A stretch of DNA of 64,000 nucleotides from Anoplolepis gracilipes (lineage: Eukaryota > Arthropoda > Insecta > Hymenoptera > Formicidae): NCBI RefSeq assembly GCF_047496725.1, contig NC_132971.1, positions 9,259,001 through 9,323,000 on the forward strand, written 5' to 3'. The position numbers and the translations under genes were made by a program. Shown here in pieces: positions 21,457 to 31,432 of this stretch (positions are counted from its first letter, which is position 1; every line of letters starts with the position of its first letter). A model generated the notes under the pieces. That model ran no database searches, was not told where the DNA came from, and saw nothing but the letters and a program-made list of their open reading frames with translations.

Positions 21457-21810
21457 TTATTGTTGTGAGTTTTCCTGTGCCTTCTCACGTGCTGTTCTTC
21501 GTGAATCAAATTCGGGGATGTCTGCGACAGAGATCTCAGGAGGAAATAGTTCAATCTGCATCAGTGGTCCGGGCCATCCAATGAACTCGAAGGTTCTTCG
21601 GGTGCTGGGGATGTCAACTGGCTCTAAGGCCTGCGGCCACTCGAAGAGTTCAACTACGATTCTTTGATTATTTGGTATGTCTATAATAAGTTCTTCACTA
21701 TTTCCAGTTGTTTGATTAAAAGCATTAATTTGGTTTTGAAGTTGCCGTTGTTGGCGTAAAGCGGCGCGTAACTGTTTGTACCTTTTACCGGCGCGGCGAG
21801 TACCAGGCAT
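21457..21810 (-). CDS. LTR-encoded basic protein of family C (MPGTRRAGKR type), left copy
   Basis: A 117-residue frame begins MPGTRRAGKRYKQLRAALRQ, with a glutamine/asparagine-rich linker, the PNNQRIVVELFEWP segment, the RRTFEFIGWPGPLMQI block and an acidic then charged tail. It is the family C counterpart of the 115-residue B frame, with clear residue-level change but the same blocks. Its RNA block lies at 21866..21987. It is identical to the right-arm copy at 48732..49085. The function is unknown; the basic start suggests nucleic-acid binding. Confidence 0.68.
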   Translation of the reverse strand: MPGTRRAGKRYKQLRAALRQQRQLQNQINAFNQTTGNSEELIIDIPNNQRIVVELFEWPQALEPVDIPSTRRTFEFIGWPGPLMQIELFPPEISVADIPEFDSRRTAREKAQENSQQ

Positions 21811-22490
21811 CTACTATAAATTATCGTGAATTATTTTTATTTTGCTAAATTAACTTTTGTTAACAATCTGGATTAAATGACGCCCAGACAGCTCATCGAC
21901 TAAGTCTCAGCTCTGCCTGAACTGTAACGAGGGGCACGTCACTTTGCTCTTTCCCAGGCTCGGGACTCGCTATCGCTTTATCCAGATAGAGTAAATAATA
22001 AATTTCTAATGACTTTAATATTTAGTTAATATTGTAATAATAAATTTGTATAATATTTAATTGTTTATAGTAAATGGCTCTGGGATGTAGGAACACTGGA
22101 TCTAACAATTCACTTGAAGTAATGCAAGAGTAAGCTAGTATATTTTAAATGTCAAAATAATTTTACAAAGTTGCAAGTATATAAGTTGCTATGATAATGT
22201 TATTAATTAAAACGAGAGGTACATCCGCACTGTACCGAGATTAAAGATATCAATGGTAATATAGTATTAAATCTAAGTTAATTTAAAACGAGTCGCGGAG
22301 TAGATGAATCTTAAAATATTAAAAGACTCTACCTTGTACACAAAGTAGTAGTCAGAAAAACTAAGTTGAATTATATTTTAGGACGCAGCGAACAAAGACT
22401 CAGAAATTCTATCACTTAGGATGACTTCTTCACGTCTACTGTTTAACTTATGATGAACGACTTATTAGAATGATGAGTGGTTAGCGACTT

Positions 22491-22919
22491 TTAGGTTGAA
22501 GGTAGGAAGACAACTGTTTTAGATGACCGGTGGTGAACGACTGACTCTGTCCGCAAGCTCGACTGACGTTCTGCGCTCCGTCCCCACTTTCGGGTCTCTC
22601 CCTCTAGGCGTCCGGTGGATCCAAGACTTCCCGGGTTGGCTATGTCATCCGGTGGAGATGGATTCTTGGTCTTGGTGAGGGAACTCTCCGCCTTCGACGA
22701 CGTCAGAAGCGGTGAGCTCTTCTGAATCTCAGTTTGATATTCAACGGGAATATCAAGAGGCACGTTGTTATCATATTTAGTTTCGTCGAGTCGCTGCGTC
22801 GAGAGATAGGCATAATATTCGATTTCACTGGTCTCTGCGTTGACATAATATTTAGTCAAGCTGAGTCTCTGCGTCAATAGATAAGAATAATATTCGGTTT
22901 CATCGGGTCTCTGCGTCAA
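22491..22919 (-). CDS. Open frame through the LTR tandem repeat (family C), doubtful gene
   Basis: A 142-codon frame has a tyrosine-rich N-terminal half with repeated TQR-x-(D/S)-x(T)-(E/K)YY units made by the 42-bp tandem repeat, then a serine/proline-rich part. In family B LTRs the same frame is closed after 62-68 codons by a stop near DIRR. It may be a relic of a coding exon or simply an open repeat. Mirror copy at 47623..48051. Confidence 0.2.
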   Translation of the reverse strand: MTQRPDETEYYSYLLTQRLSLTKYYVNAETSEIEYYAYLSTQRLDETKYDNNVPLDIPVEYQTEIQKSSPLLTSSKAESSLTKTKNPSPPDDIANPGSLGSTGRLEGETRKWGRSAERQSSLRTESVVHHRSSKTVVFLPST

Positions 22920-24029
22920 GAGATAAGAATAATATTCGATTTCACTAAGTCTTTCTCGCCGTCGCCTATTGCGTCATCATGCGAATGAAAGGCTCTTTGT
23001 ATTATAATAATTTCGCACTCTTATATTATAATTCTTCTTACAGCAAGAGAGACTTATTAATTTAACTATGGCAAGAGTTATTATTCGTTCTCAAAGTTAT
23101 TATGTCTCATTATTAATATTTCTTTTTTTCTCACTTATTAATTTATGCTTTTATATTTAAATTTCCTTTAATTTTCTCTCTTGTTGTATCACATATTTCA
23201 TCTTAACTTATCCGCTTTTATAATAGTATCTATATGGAAGATGCATTTTAATACTGTTATTTCAATTTATAATTCCTTTCTATCGTGATTCCTTATGGTT
23301 TCACTTTAGCGTAGGAGACTAACTCTCCTTTACATATATATATATGAATATATATATATATAGACATATATGTATAATACGTGTCATGCGTTATTGTTTT
23401 TAGAATATTACTTTTTCATCAATTACACTAAAAGAAAGTCTTCCATTTAGATTTACATGTTGATATACAAATGCAGCTTAATAATATTATTAAATAAATT
23501 AATTTATTTGGCGTATATATATGGTTCTCAATGCCAGTATGCATATGCCTTCCAAAATGTACTTTACTGAATAATATTTCTTTTTCTTTATTTTTTTCTT
23601 TTCATTATACTTATGAAATGTAGGATTTATAAAGCGATTGTTAGTATGATTTAACTCTAATATAATTGGTTTGCAAGTGTTTCTGTTACAATCGCGTAAT
23701 TGAATTTCAACGATTCTGATGTTACAGTAATATTTTATTTCCATATATTCTAGCAAAGAGAATTTTAACTTTTATTTGGAAAATTAATATAGTAGTTTAA
23801 TGATTACAAATATTTTTTCTTATTTTTTTCTGATAAGGTCAGTATTATTTTGTTATTACTTCTAAGTAAGCAATGTCCAATTTAATAGCTATATAATACT
23901 ATGCTTGATTAAATATTTTATTAAGTTCAAGTTGAGATATATATGTATATCTCATACCTTGTGTTCATATCTCCAGCGGTACGTTTATATTTTGAAAATT
24001 TAGTTTGAAATTTTTGGCGGGACGTCACA

Positions 24030-24059
24030 CGTGACATAAATTGGTGGCAGCGGTGGGAT
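24030..24059 (+). promoter_or_regulatory. LTR stub and primer-binding site of element B2
   Basis: Only CGTGACA (24030-24036) of the B2 5' LTR remains, or CACGTGACA if the overlap with the family C LTR end is counted. After TAAAT comes TGGTGGCAGCGGTGGGAT (24042-24059), complementary to tRNA-Leu. The inverted family C LTR abuts it. Confidence 0.8.
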
Positions 24060-24131
24060 AGCCAAAAAGGATCAATCGTTGTTTTTTTTGAATAAAATCT
24101 TTTTTTTTATCATTTATAACAATCTTTCATA

Positions 24132-25667
24132 ATGAGCAAAAATATTAATACGCGGTCACAATCTTCCAAAACCACTTCTGAGCATAGCGAGAGTGATACT
24201 ACTGTCACTACTCCTTTACAAAAACAACAAGCTGAATTAGAAATCATGATGCAACAATTACAAAATAAAGAGAGACTTGTTCGGGAACAACAAGCCGCTC
24301 TGATTATACAACAAAAAGAATTTGAAATTTCTAAAGAAAGATTTGAAGCAGAGCAAAACGCTGCTGTTGATATAAATAGCCTTAGTTCGATATTAAGCTT
24401 ATTACGACAAGAAGTATCCTCATTAAAAACTTTACCAAATCAATTAAATAATTTAGAACAAAAGGTATCTGAAATGCGACAACAAGGTGCATCTAACTCA
24501 CACGTACAAGATTATATAAGAAATTTGCCACCTCAAGAGCCTATTAATCCCTTACCTGGCAATATAAATCTCTCTTCGACTTCCAAACCTCCAGCTGAAG
24601 ATACCAATCCTTCTCCTCCACTTGCCTCTAGAAATACCCCTTTGAATGTGGATCATATCCAACTTGCTTCACCCATTCGTATTAAAGACATAATCGATTC
24701 CATTCCTAAATATGACGGTCTTAAAATGTCCGTGTTCCAATTCTGTAAAACGTGCGAACGAGCGTTAAAATTAATCCCTTCATGGCAAGAAGAATATCTG
24801 TTACCATTAATAATAAACAAATTACAAGGATATGCTTACGCGGCAATAGAAGGAATAGAATATCATAATTTAACCGATCTGACTAATCGATTAAAGAAGG
24901 TTTTTGGTCCAAATAAATCGGTCGATCAATATCGCGGGGAACTTGCCAACGTTTATATGAAACCAAATGAAAATATTTTTGATTATATTGAAAGAGTTAA
25001 AGAATTAAGATCCGCGATTATAGACGGTGAAACCACCATTCATGGTAATATGAGTGAACAACTTCGCTATAACATTGAGACGAGAGCACTAGAAAGCTTT
25101 ATTAACGGCCTTCCGCCTGATTTATTGATTCGTGTAAAGCTAGAGGGATATTACAGTCTGGAAGACGCAATTGTTGGAGCTATTCAATTAAGCAAAACCT
25201 TGGAAACCGAAAATCGTCGTAGGAAAATTGCTTTTCCCACACGACCTGTTCCTGCCCCTCGTGCAGACCTTACCTACAATCCTCGTATTCTTCAAAACCC
25301 CTCGCGTAATCCAACAGCTTCTCCCATTTTCGCCCCCAGAGTACACGACACGCGTAATAACGTCGCTCCTTTTATTAAACCATTAGTTCCTGGACAACCT
25401 GGTCCAAATTTTCCCACTGAAAAAATATGTCGTTACTGCAAAACTCCTGGACATTTGATTACAGAATGCCGGAAATTAGCTTATAGAAAATCATTCACTG
25501 GAGATATGAATCCCTCTAATCAATCTTCTGACAATCAGGGAAACGGTCAGAGCGCTCCGGTACAAGGAGGCGTTCGCCGGGACGCTGCTCAACAGGAACG
25601 CCCAAACCCCTCTCGAGTCGTGCGATTCGTAGATGCCGAAAACCAAAATCTAGAAACACAAAAATAA
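24132..25667 (+). CDS. gag: Gag of element B2
   Basis: The 511-residue structural polyprotein is intact. N-terminal residues 1-25 are serine/threonine-rich, then a coiled coil of Q, E and K repeats runs to about 80 and on to about 115. The capsid-like domain spans about 190-355 (PSWQEEYLLPLIINKL, FGPNKSVDQYRGELANVYM, ESFINGLPPDLLIRVK), typical of Gypsy Gag. A proline/arginine-rich region and one CCHC knuckle CRYCKTPGHLITEC (about 433-446) follow. It should assemble particles and bind element RNA. The pol frame is -1 relative to gag and stays open across the gag stop. No canonical slippery heptamer is seen; an A-run just before the TAA (25660-25664) is the likeliest shift site. The start ATG lies 72 bases after the PBS. 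Confidence 0.93.
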   Translation: MSKNINTRSQSSKTTSEHSESDTTVTTPLQKQQAELEIMMQQLQNKERLVREQQAALIIQQKEFEISKERFEAEQNAAVDINSLSSILSLLRQEVSSLKTLPNQLNNLEQKVSEMRQQGASNSHVQDYIRNLPPQEPINPLPGNINLSSTSKPPAEDTNPSPPLASRNTPLNVDHIQLASPIRIKDIIDSIPKYDGLKMSVFQFCKTCERALKLIPSWQEEYLLPLIINKLQGYAYAAIEGIEYHNLTDLTNRLKKVFGPNKSVDQYRGELANVYMKPNENIFDYIERVKELRSAIIDGETTIHGNMSEQLRYNIETRALESFINGLPPDLLIRVKLEGYYSLEDAIVGAIQLSKTLETENRRRKIAFPTRPVPAPRADLTYNPRILQNPSRNPTASPIFAPRVHDTRNNVAPFIKPLVPGQPGPNFPTEKICRYCKTPGHLITECRKLAYRKSFTGDMNPSNQSSDNQGNGQSAPVQGGVRRDAAQQERPNPSRVVRFVDAENQNLETQK

Positions 25668-25747
25668 ATAAACATCGGCTCATAGCAAGCACTTGTGCTC
25701 CTACTGTTACTTTATCTTCTCCTGATTTAAAAGACACATGCACCTTT

Positions 25748-28700
25748 ATGATAGATTCCGGTTCCGATTTAAATTTAATTAAGAAACAATACGTCAATTC
25801 TAATATTCTTCCGGATAAAAGAAATATTCAATCATTGCAAGGAATAGCATCCGAACCTATTAATACTTTAGGTGCAATCTATATATCAGTATTAGGGAAA
25901 CCAACTGAATTTCACATTGTTTCCGACGATATACTTTTCTCGCAACACGGTATTCTTGGTAATCCGTTTTTGAAAGATAGAAATGCAAATGTTGATTTTA
26001 AAACAAAACACTTACTATTTGAAAATACTTCGATTCCATTCGACGAAGTGGAATATGTTAACATTAAACCAAGAACAGTCACTCCTTTCTTCGTTAAAAT
26101 CACGAATCCTGAAATAAAAACGGGATATCTTCCATCAATAACTTTCATCAAAGGAATATACCTTGGAGACGCGATAGTTTCTAATATTCATGGCAAAGCT
26201 TACTTGCCTCTTTTTAATACTAATGATGAAGAGTATAACATAGAAATACCTTCATTCACTCTGCAGGAATTTGACACCATTGATACCCAAGAGAATCTAT
26301 ATTCTTCTTGTGGTGCCGACGGAACCCGAGGGTTATCCAAGGCCACAGTTCGTTGTGTCTCTGATCCTGACTCTTCTTATCAACCCTCTTCTCCTTCCGA
26401 GGAAGAAGAAGATGATTTTTCTACGTCTCATAAAGGCTTCTGCAATGTCGTTGATTCCCGAGGGCATCATCGGATAAGCACGAGCCATTCTTCAACTCAT
26501 AATCCGTCTCAGTTAGACGAGATCATTTTTGAAACACCGCCAGAGAGCGCGGAACTTGCTTTAAAACTCCTAAGGTTGGAACATTTAAATATGGAAGAAA
26601 GGAATAATCTTCAGACACTGGTTTATAATAATCTAGATAGATTCCATTTGCCTAATGGTAAATTGGGAACCACTCATGTAACCCATCATTCTATCTATAC
26701 TACGGATGATTCCCCGATCCACACCAAGCAATATCGCTTTCTTTCTATGCATAAAGAAGAAATTAACAAACAAGTAACTAAATTACTAAGAGACGATATG
26801 ATAGAATATTCTCTCTCACCTTATAATTCGCCAGTATGGATCGTCCCTAAGAAACCCGATTCTTCTGGAAATAAAAGATGGCGAATGGTCATCGATTATC
26901 GCGCTCTTAACGAGAAAACAATTGGAGACGCTTATCCCCTTCCCAACATAACTGATATACTTGATCAATTGGGAAGCGCTAAATATTTCTCAGTTCTTGA
27001 CCTCGCTTCAGGATTCCATCAAATACCAATGGATCCGAATGACGCCCACAAAACCGCATTCTCCACTCCTTACGGACATTATCAATTCAAGAGAATGCCC
27101 TTTGGATTAAAAAATGCCCCTGCAACATTTCAAAGATTAATGGACAATGTACTATCTGGATTACAAAGCAACGAGCTTTTCGTCTACATGGATGATATAG
27201 TTATATACGCTCGATTATTAAAAGAACACGAAGTGAAATTTAATAAATTAATGAAAAGATTACGTGAAGCTAATTTAAAATTACAACCCGACAAATGTGA
27301 ATTTTTGCGACGAGAAGTAGCTTACCTCGGTCATATTATCGGATCCGACGGCGTACGACCAGACCCTACCAAAGTTACCGCTGTCCATGATTTTCCTCCT
27401 CCCAAAAATCCTAAAAACATAAAACAATTTCTAGGATTACTTGGTTATTATCGACGATTTATTCCAAGTTTTTCAAAAATTGCTAAACCTCTAACTGATT
27501 TACTTAAGAAAAATAATTGTTTCAAATGGCAAAAGGATCAAGAATATGCGTTTAATAATCTTAAAGAACAACTATGTAACAAACCAATATTACAATATCC
27601 CGATTTTAGCAAACCCTTTAATTTAACTACCGATGCATCCGGATATGCAATCGGCGGAGTACTAAGTCAAGGACCAATCGGAAAAGATCTTCCAATCGCC
27701 TATACATCTAGAGTACTTAATAAAGCGGAACAAAATTATTCGACCATTGAGAAAGAATGTTTAGCTATGGTATATTGTACGAATCATTTTAGACCCTATT
27801 TATATGGCACTAAATTCACCATCGTAACAGATCATAAACCTCTAGTATGGTTACATTCTATCAAAGATCCAACTTCAAGACTTTTAAAATGGCGAATCAA
27901 ATTAGCCGAATATGATTACGATATACGATACAAAAAGGGAACGTTAAATAATAATGCTGATGCATTGTCAAGAAACCCAACTGTCCAAGTCCTGCCCTTT
28001 AGAAAAAGCCCCTCTCTTCCACCCGATCCTGACTCCGACTCTGACGAATCTCTATTTTCAATGCCACAACCCCTTGGCCAAACCTCCGTGGAAATTAACC
28101 CCCATACTCCCCCACCTGTAATAACGCATCCCAATATGCCTACAAATAAACCAATTACTGATTCAATGATTATTGAAGATTACAATAGTAATGAAAGCAT
28201 TATTAGTAATGAAGATTTAGAAACAAGCAGCGATGAAAGCGACACAGAGTTAATGCTAACTGATGTTTTGCCATACGTAGAAGTACCCACTGACTCTAAA
28301 ACTAAAGTTTTAATAAGCCGTGACAGATTGTTAAAACATAATGATAATTACGTAATTTTTATAACTCTGAACGGAGAACCTCTTGATAACGGAGCAAGAG
28401 AGCTACAAGAAGCCAATCTACTACCTACATATAAAGATGTAACTTATGAGAGAGCAAAAATAAATACATTGCGCTCTAAGACCTTGATATCCCTACCATT
28501 AAAACTCAATCATCGCACGTTAATAGAGCCAGACAACATTAAAAATTGTATTAAATCATTAGTAGACGTTTTAAATGAATTACAATTAGAGTCTATCTCA
28601 ATCAAGAATACTAACTTTTTTGATAATATCCCTTGGGCTTATGTAGAAAAACAATTAATTAAACATTTAAACGACATTAATATTCGCGTAACTATATGCA

Positions 28701-29772
28701 AGGATCTTATTCAAACACCAAATACAGAAGACAAATCAGCTCTTATCCGCGAATACCACGATTCAGCAATAGGTGGACATAAAGGAATAACTAAAACTTA
28801 CAATCGATTGCGAACTTTCTATTACTGGAATACAATGAAAAAGGATATTCAAAATTTTATCCGGAATTGTCGAACCTGTCAATTAAAAAAATTAACTAGA
28901 AGAAAACAAAACAACCTATGGTAATCACCGACACTCCCGGATCAGCTTTCGACAAAGTATCGATGGACATTGTAGGTCCATTACCCGTATCTGATAACGG
29001 AAACGTTTACATTCTCACCATGCAAGATTTACTAACAAAATATTCAGTCGCGGTACCATTAAAAGAAGCCACGTCATTAACAATCGCCGATGCCTTTACT
29101 AAGAATTTCATATGTATATACGGTGCCCCACAAGCCATTTTAACCGATCAAGGATCTAACTTCTTAACAGCCTTAATGAGAAATCTAGCGAAAAAGTTTA
29201 GAATCAAACAATATCATACTACCGCGTATCATCCTCAATCTAACGGATCAATAGAAAGATCTCACCACGTCCTAACAGAATATCTGAAAACACAAATTAA
29301 TAAAGACTCTAATTGGGATGATCATATCGCTTTAGCCATGTTTTCATATAATACAAGTATACATGAAAGCACTAAATTTTCTCCTTTTGAATTAATTTTT
29401 GGAAGAATAGCACGATTACCTTCATCTAACACTATAGTGGAAGAAAATATAGATCCTACATATACCGAATATTTAACAGATTTATTCAATCGATTGCGCG
29501 ACACACAAGAAGAAGCGCGGCAAAATTTAATTCAATCCAAAAACAGAAGCAAGCATTACTACGATAAACGTATTCACGTACAAGAATTTAAACAGGGAGA
29601 TCACGTATTCTTATTGAAAGAACCAGCTAAAGGAAAATTCTCTGATCAATATATTGGACCCTTTGAAGTACTTGAAACTTTGCCCAACAATAACATCAAA
29701 ATTTTATTTAAAAACTCGTCGAAAGTTGTTCACGCAGATAAATTGAAGATAGCTCATATTGAACCAGGATGA
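25748..29772 (+). pseudogene. pol: Pol of element B2 (protease, RT, RNase H, macro-like, integrase), one frameshift
   Basis: Protease DSGSD (3-7) and ILGNPFLKD (about 68-77) are followed by RT with VIDYRALN, SVLDLASGFHQ and YMDD (480-483). RNase H acidic residues lie at about 629, 667, 695 and 738. An acidic linker (770-855), an alpha/beta macrodomain-like segment (865-985) and the integrase HHCC zinc finger (about 1004-1045) come next. One A is missing in an A-run near 28905 compared with the right-arm copy (RRKQNNLW then stop at 28924). The DDE core and GPF tail therefore continue in 28918..29772. The start given is the first Met; the frame is open upstream and overlaps gag in -1. The single homopolymer difference may be a sequencing or assembly error. 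Confidence 0.9.
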
Positions 29773-29782
29773 AATGCTAAGA

Positions 29783-29800
29783 AAGACTTTTTGGTTTCAG
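29783..29800 (+). promoter_or_regulatory. Candidate 3' splice site before acc1
   Basis: A GACTTTTTGGTTTCAG tract ends directly at the acc1 ATG (29801). Family C has the same tract at 59702-59714. It lies just past the pol stop, as in family A before env. Confidence 0.6.
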
Positions 29801-30202
29801 ATGTGTTGGCCCCGCCAACGACCAACAATAGATCCTTTGTACAAAACCTCACCCGCCTTTTCACGGGTACAGCAACGATTACACATTACATGGTGCGTTA
29901 AAGCCACCGGATATACCCACACCAGACGCGGATACTTAATCTGCGCAAACTGTTACTCCTCCCTGCTGTCCGAATACTATAGATGGTTCCATAAATTCTT
30001 TTATTGTCATTATCTTGTAATCACGAAAAGCTACGAACCAATAATATGTAAAATATGTAAAATACCCCTAGTTACGCTAAGAACATTGAGACAATGCTCT
30101 TTGTGTAACGATGCATACTTGTCGTACTCGACTCGTCTAGAAGAAGAACAAATTGATACAGAAGATAATACATTAATTCGTATAAGTGGATACTTTGAAT
30201 AA
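29801..30202 (+). CDS. acc1: small cysteine-rich accessory protein (element B2)
   Basis: 133 residues; I do not recognise the family. The start is placed at ATG 29801, immediately after the splice-acceptor-like TTTCAG, because family C has the same start (MCWHRQRPTI) while the upstream bases differ. The pattern is one cysteine in ITWCVKATGY, then CANC, then IICKIC, then CSLC, spaced like acc2-acc4, followed by an acidic tail. Three CxxC pairs plus an extra C suggest zinc binding. There is no signal peptide or membrane segment. It is the first of four paralogous genes between integrase and env. By position these resemble accessory genes of complex retroviruses, but the role is unknown. Confidence 0.75.
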   Translation: MCWPRQRPTIDPLYKTSPAFSRVQQRLHITWCVKATGYTHTRRGYLICANCYSSLLSEYYRWFHKFFYCHYLVITKSYEPIICKICKIPLVTLRTLRQCSLCNDAYLSYSTRLEEEQIDTEDNTLIRISGYFE

Positions 30203-30235
30203 GCTATTAAATAGCTATCGACTTTTGTTTTGCAC

Positions 30236-30255
30236 TACTCTTTTTCTCTTTATAG
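30236..30255 (+). promoter_or_regulatory. Candidate 3' splice site before acc2
   Basis: CTACTCTTTTTCTCTTTATAG is followed by one base and the acc2 ATG at 30257. The same CTTTTTCTCTTTATAG lies before acc2 in family C (60163-60179). Confidence 0.6.
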
Positions 30256-30256
30256 A

Positions 30257-30658
30257 ATGAGCTCAAGAAACCATACTACTGGGCTACAATTCAACACAAC
30301 ATTACAACCTAGTTTCGATCCATGTCAAATACTTTCAATTGCGCGGTGCTATAAATCTTTTGCGTATAGACACATTGCGTCAGGATTCGCTTACTGTACT
30401 CAGTGTTATTACATTTATCAACCACAATATCAAAATCAATTTGAGTGGATAGTATCACACCACTTGATTTCTGGCGAACAATTCCGTGAAATAATTTGCG
30501 CGCGGTGTAATGCAGATATCACCATAGTCAAACCTGTATATCAATGCGATCAATGTTTATTAAGGTTCTTAGAATTCTTATTGTATTGCGACGAAAGACA
30601 AATCAATACTCTTCCTAACCCTCTCATATTACATGTAAACGGAGCTAGATATTATTAA
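30257..30658 (+). CDS. acc2: small cysteine-rich accessory protein (element B2)
   Basis: 133 residues starting MSSRNHTTGLQF. A longer frame from 30230 is open, but its first Met lies upstream of the splice acceptor and family C starts at the equivalent of 30257. Cysteines: RCYKSFAYRHI, then CTQC, then IICARC, then CDQC, with the last pair followed by a leucine/phenylalanine-rich helix (LLRFLEFLLYCDER) and a short strand ending in YY. The layout is the same as in acc1, acc3 and acc4, so the genes arose by duplication. Zinc binding is inferred. Between acc1 and acc2 are 54 bases. Confidence 0.77.
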   Translation: MSSRNHTTGLQFNTTLQPSFDPCQILSIARCYKSFAYRHIASGFAYCTQCYYIYQPQYQNQFEWIVSHHLISGEQFREIICARCNADITIVKPVYQCDQCLLRFLEFLLYCDERQINTLPNPLILHVNGARYY

Positions 30659-30676
30659 TCAAACTCAAACAACGAA

Positions 30677-31084
30677 ATGCATCATTCATCGCACAGTCAG
30701 CCAAATTCCTCAGAACCATCCTCCTCACACCCTTCCGTAGAAGCTCTTCAAAGACTATATACCGTACATTGTTTCAAAACTTATTCCTATCAGAAGATAA
30801 ATGATGTACATGTCACTTTATGCGTCGCTTGTTATACTAAACTAATACCTGAAGCAGTAAAGCAATATTACCAGGAAACTAAGAGACATCAGTGCGTAGA
30901 TGGCACAAAATTCTACAGAAATAAATGTTATGCATGCGAAAATCATATGGGAACTATCCAACCCATAGCTCATTGTAATCCCTGTATCAATCGGTATTTC
31001 GAATTTACTAACGAAATGGAGCAACTACACCGCACAATTAACTATTATGACGATCCTATAATATTAGCAGTCATCGACGACTGA
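30677..31084 (+). CDS. acc3: small cysteine-rich accessory protein (element B2)
   Basis: 135 residues. After a serine/histidine-rich start comes the shared core: HCFKTYSYQKI, CVAC, a tyrosine/charged helix, HQCVDGT, CYAC and CNPC, then RYFEFTNEMEQ and an acidic end. Spacing matches its neighbours, with one extra cysteine. Only 18 bases separate it from acc2 and no clear acceptor is seen in front, so it may be translated from the acc2 message. The family C copy (60611..61018) is collinear but has one internal stop. Function unknown; zinc binding inferred. Confidence 0.74.
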   Translation: MHHSSHSQPNSSEPSSSHPSVEALQRLYTVHCFKTYSYQKINDVHVTLCVACYTKLIPEAVKQYYQETKRHQCVDGTKFYRNKCYACENHMGTIQPIAHCNPCINRYFEFTNEMEQLHRTINYYDDPIILAVIDD

Positions 31085-31432
31085 AAGCAAAACATATAGA
31101 TATAATCATAAAGTAGTAATATTAATATAGGAAAGAGAAAAAGAAGAAAACACAATAAATACCTAAAATACGAAAATACGAAAAGAAAAATCTTACATAC
31201 ATATATAAGGAAGAAATAGATATAAAACAATAGAGAATAGAGATATATATATAAGTGCTTCTATTAAAGGAATATATATATACAAGTATTATCTTTTCAG
31301 CAAAGGAATCCATTCCTTGAAGACATTGACGACCTGAGCCTGGTCCAAGTTTAATAATAATAGTAATAATTTTTGAATACATATAAAATAAGTATATATA
31401 TATATTTCTACTTAGAAATAGTAATTCATAAA
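31085..31432 (+). promoter_or_regulatory. acc3-acc4 spacer with two splice-acceptor candidates
   Basis: The 348-base AT-rich spacer has no gene. It holds TATCTTTTCAG (ending 31300) followed by AAAGGAATCCATTCCTTGA, and TTTCTACTTAG (ending 31415) just before the acc4 ATG. Family C repeats the TATCTTTTCAG plus GAATCCACTCCTTGGA block at 61941-61980 before acc4b. The conservation supports a real leader exon. Confidence 0.5.

Larger units (their letters stand above)
21038..24029 (-). mobile_element. Family C 5' LTR and leader, left copy
   Basis: On the minus strand it starts TGTGACGTCC (24029) like the family B LTR and is alignable with it through the tandem repeat, RNA block and basic protein frame. 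Beyond that it departs. No CACGTGACA end or PBS is found before gag, where the leader TAGCTATAAAGGGATCC resembles the B sequence that follows its PBS. The LTR 3' end and PBS therefore seem deleted. AT-rich stretches 21038-21456 and 23000-23990 hold no supported gene. Confidence 0.7.

Noticed and set aside
25516..26151. Antisense frames over gag and protease (also mirrored at 44391..45026)
   Set aside because: Shadows of the conserved sense frames, with no independent start context or similarity.
31045..31382. Hydrophobic frames on the strand opposite acc3/acc4
   Set aside because: Phenylalanine/leucine/isoleucine-rich only because the sense strand is AT-rich with A runs. No membrane protein is supported.
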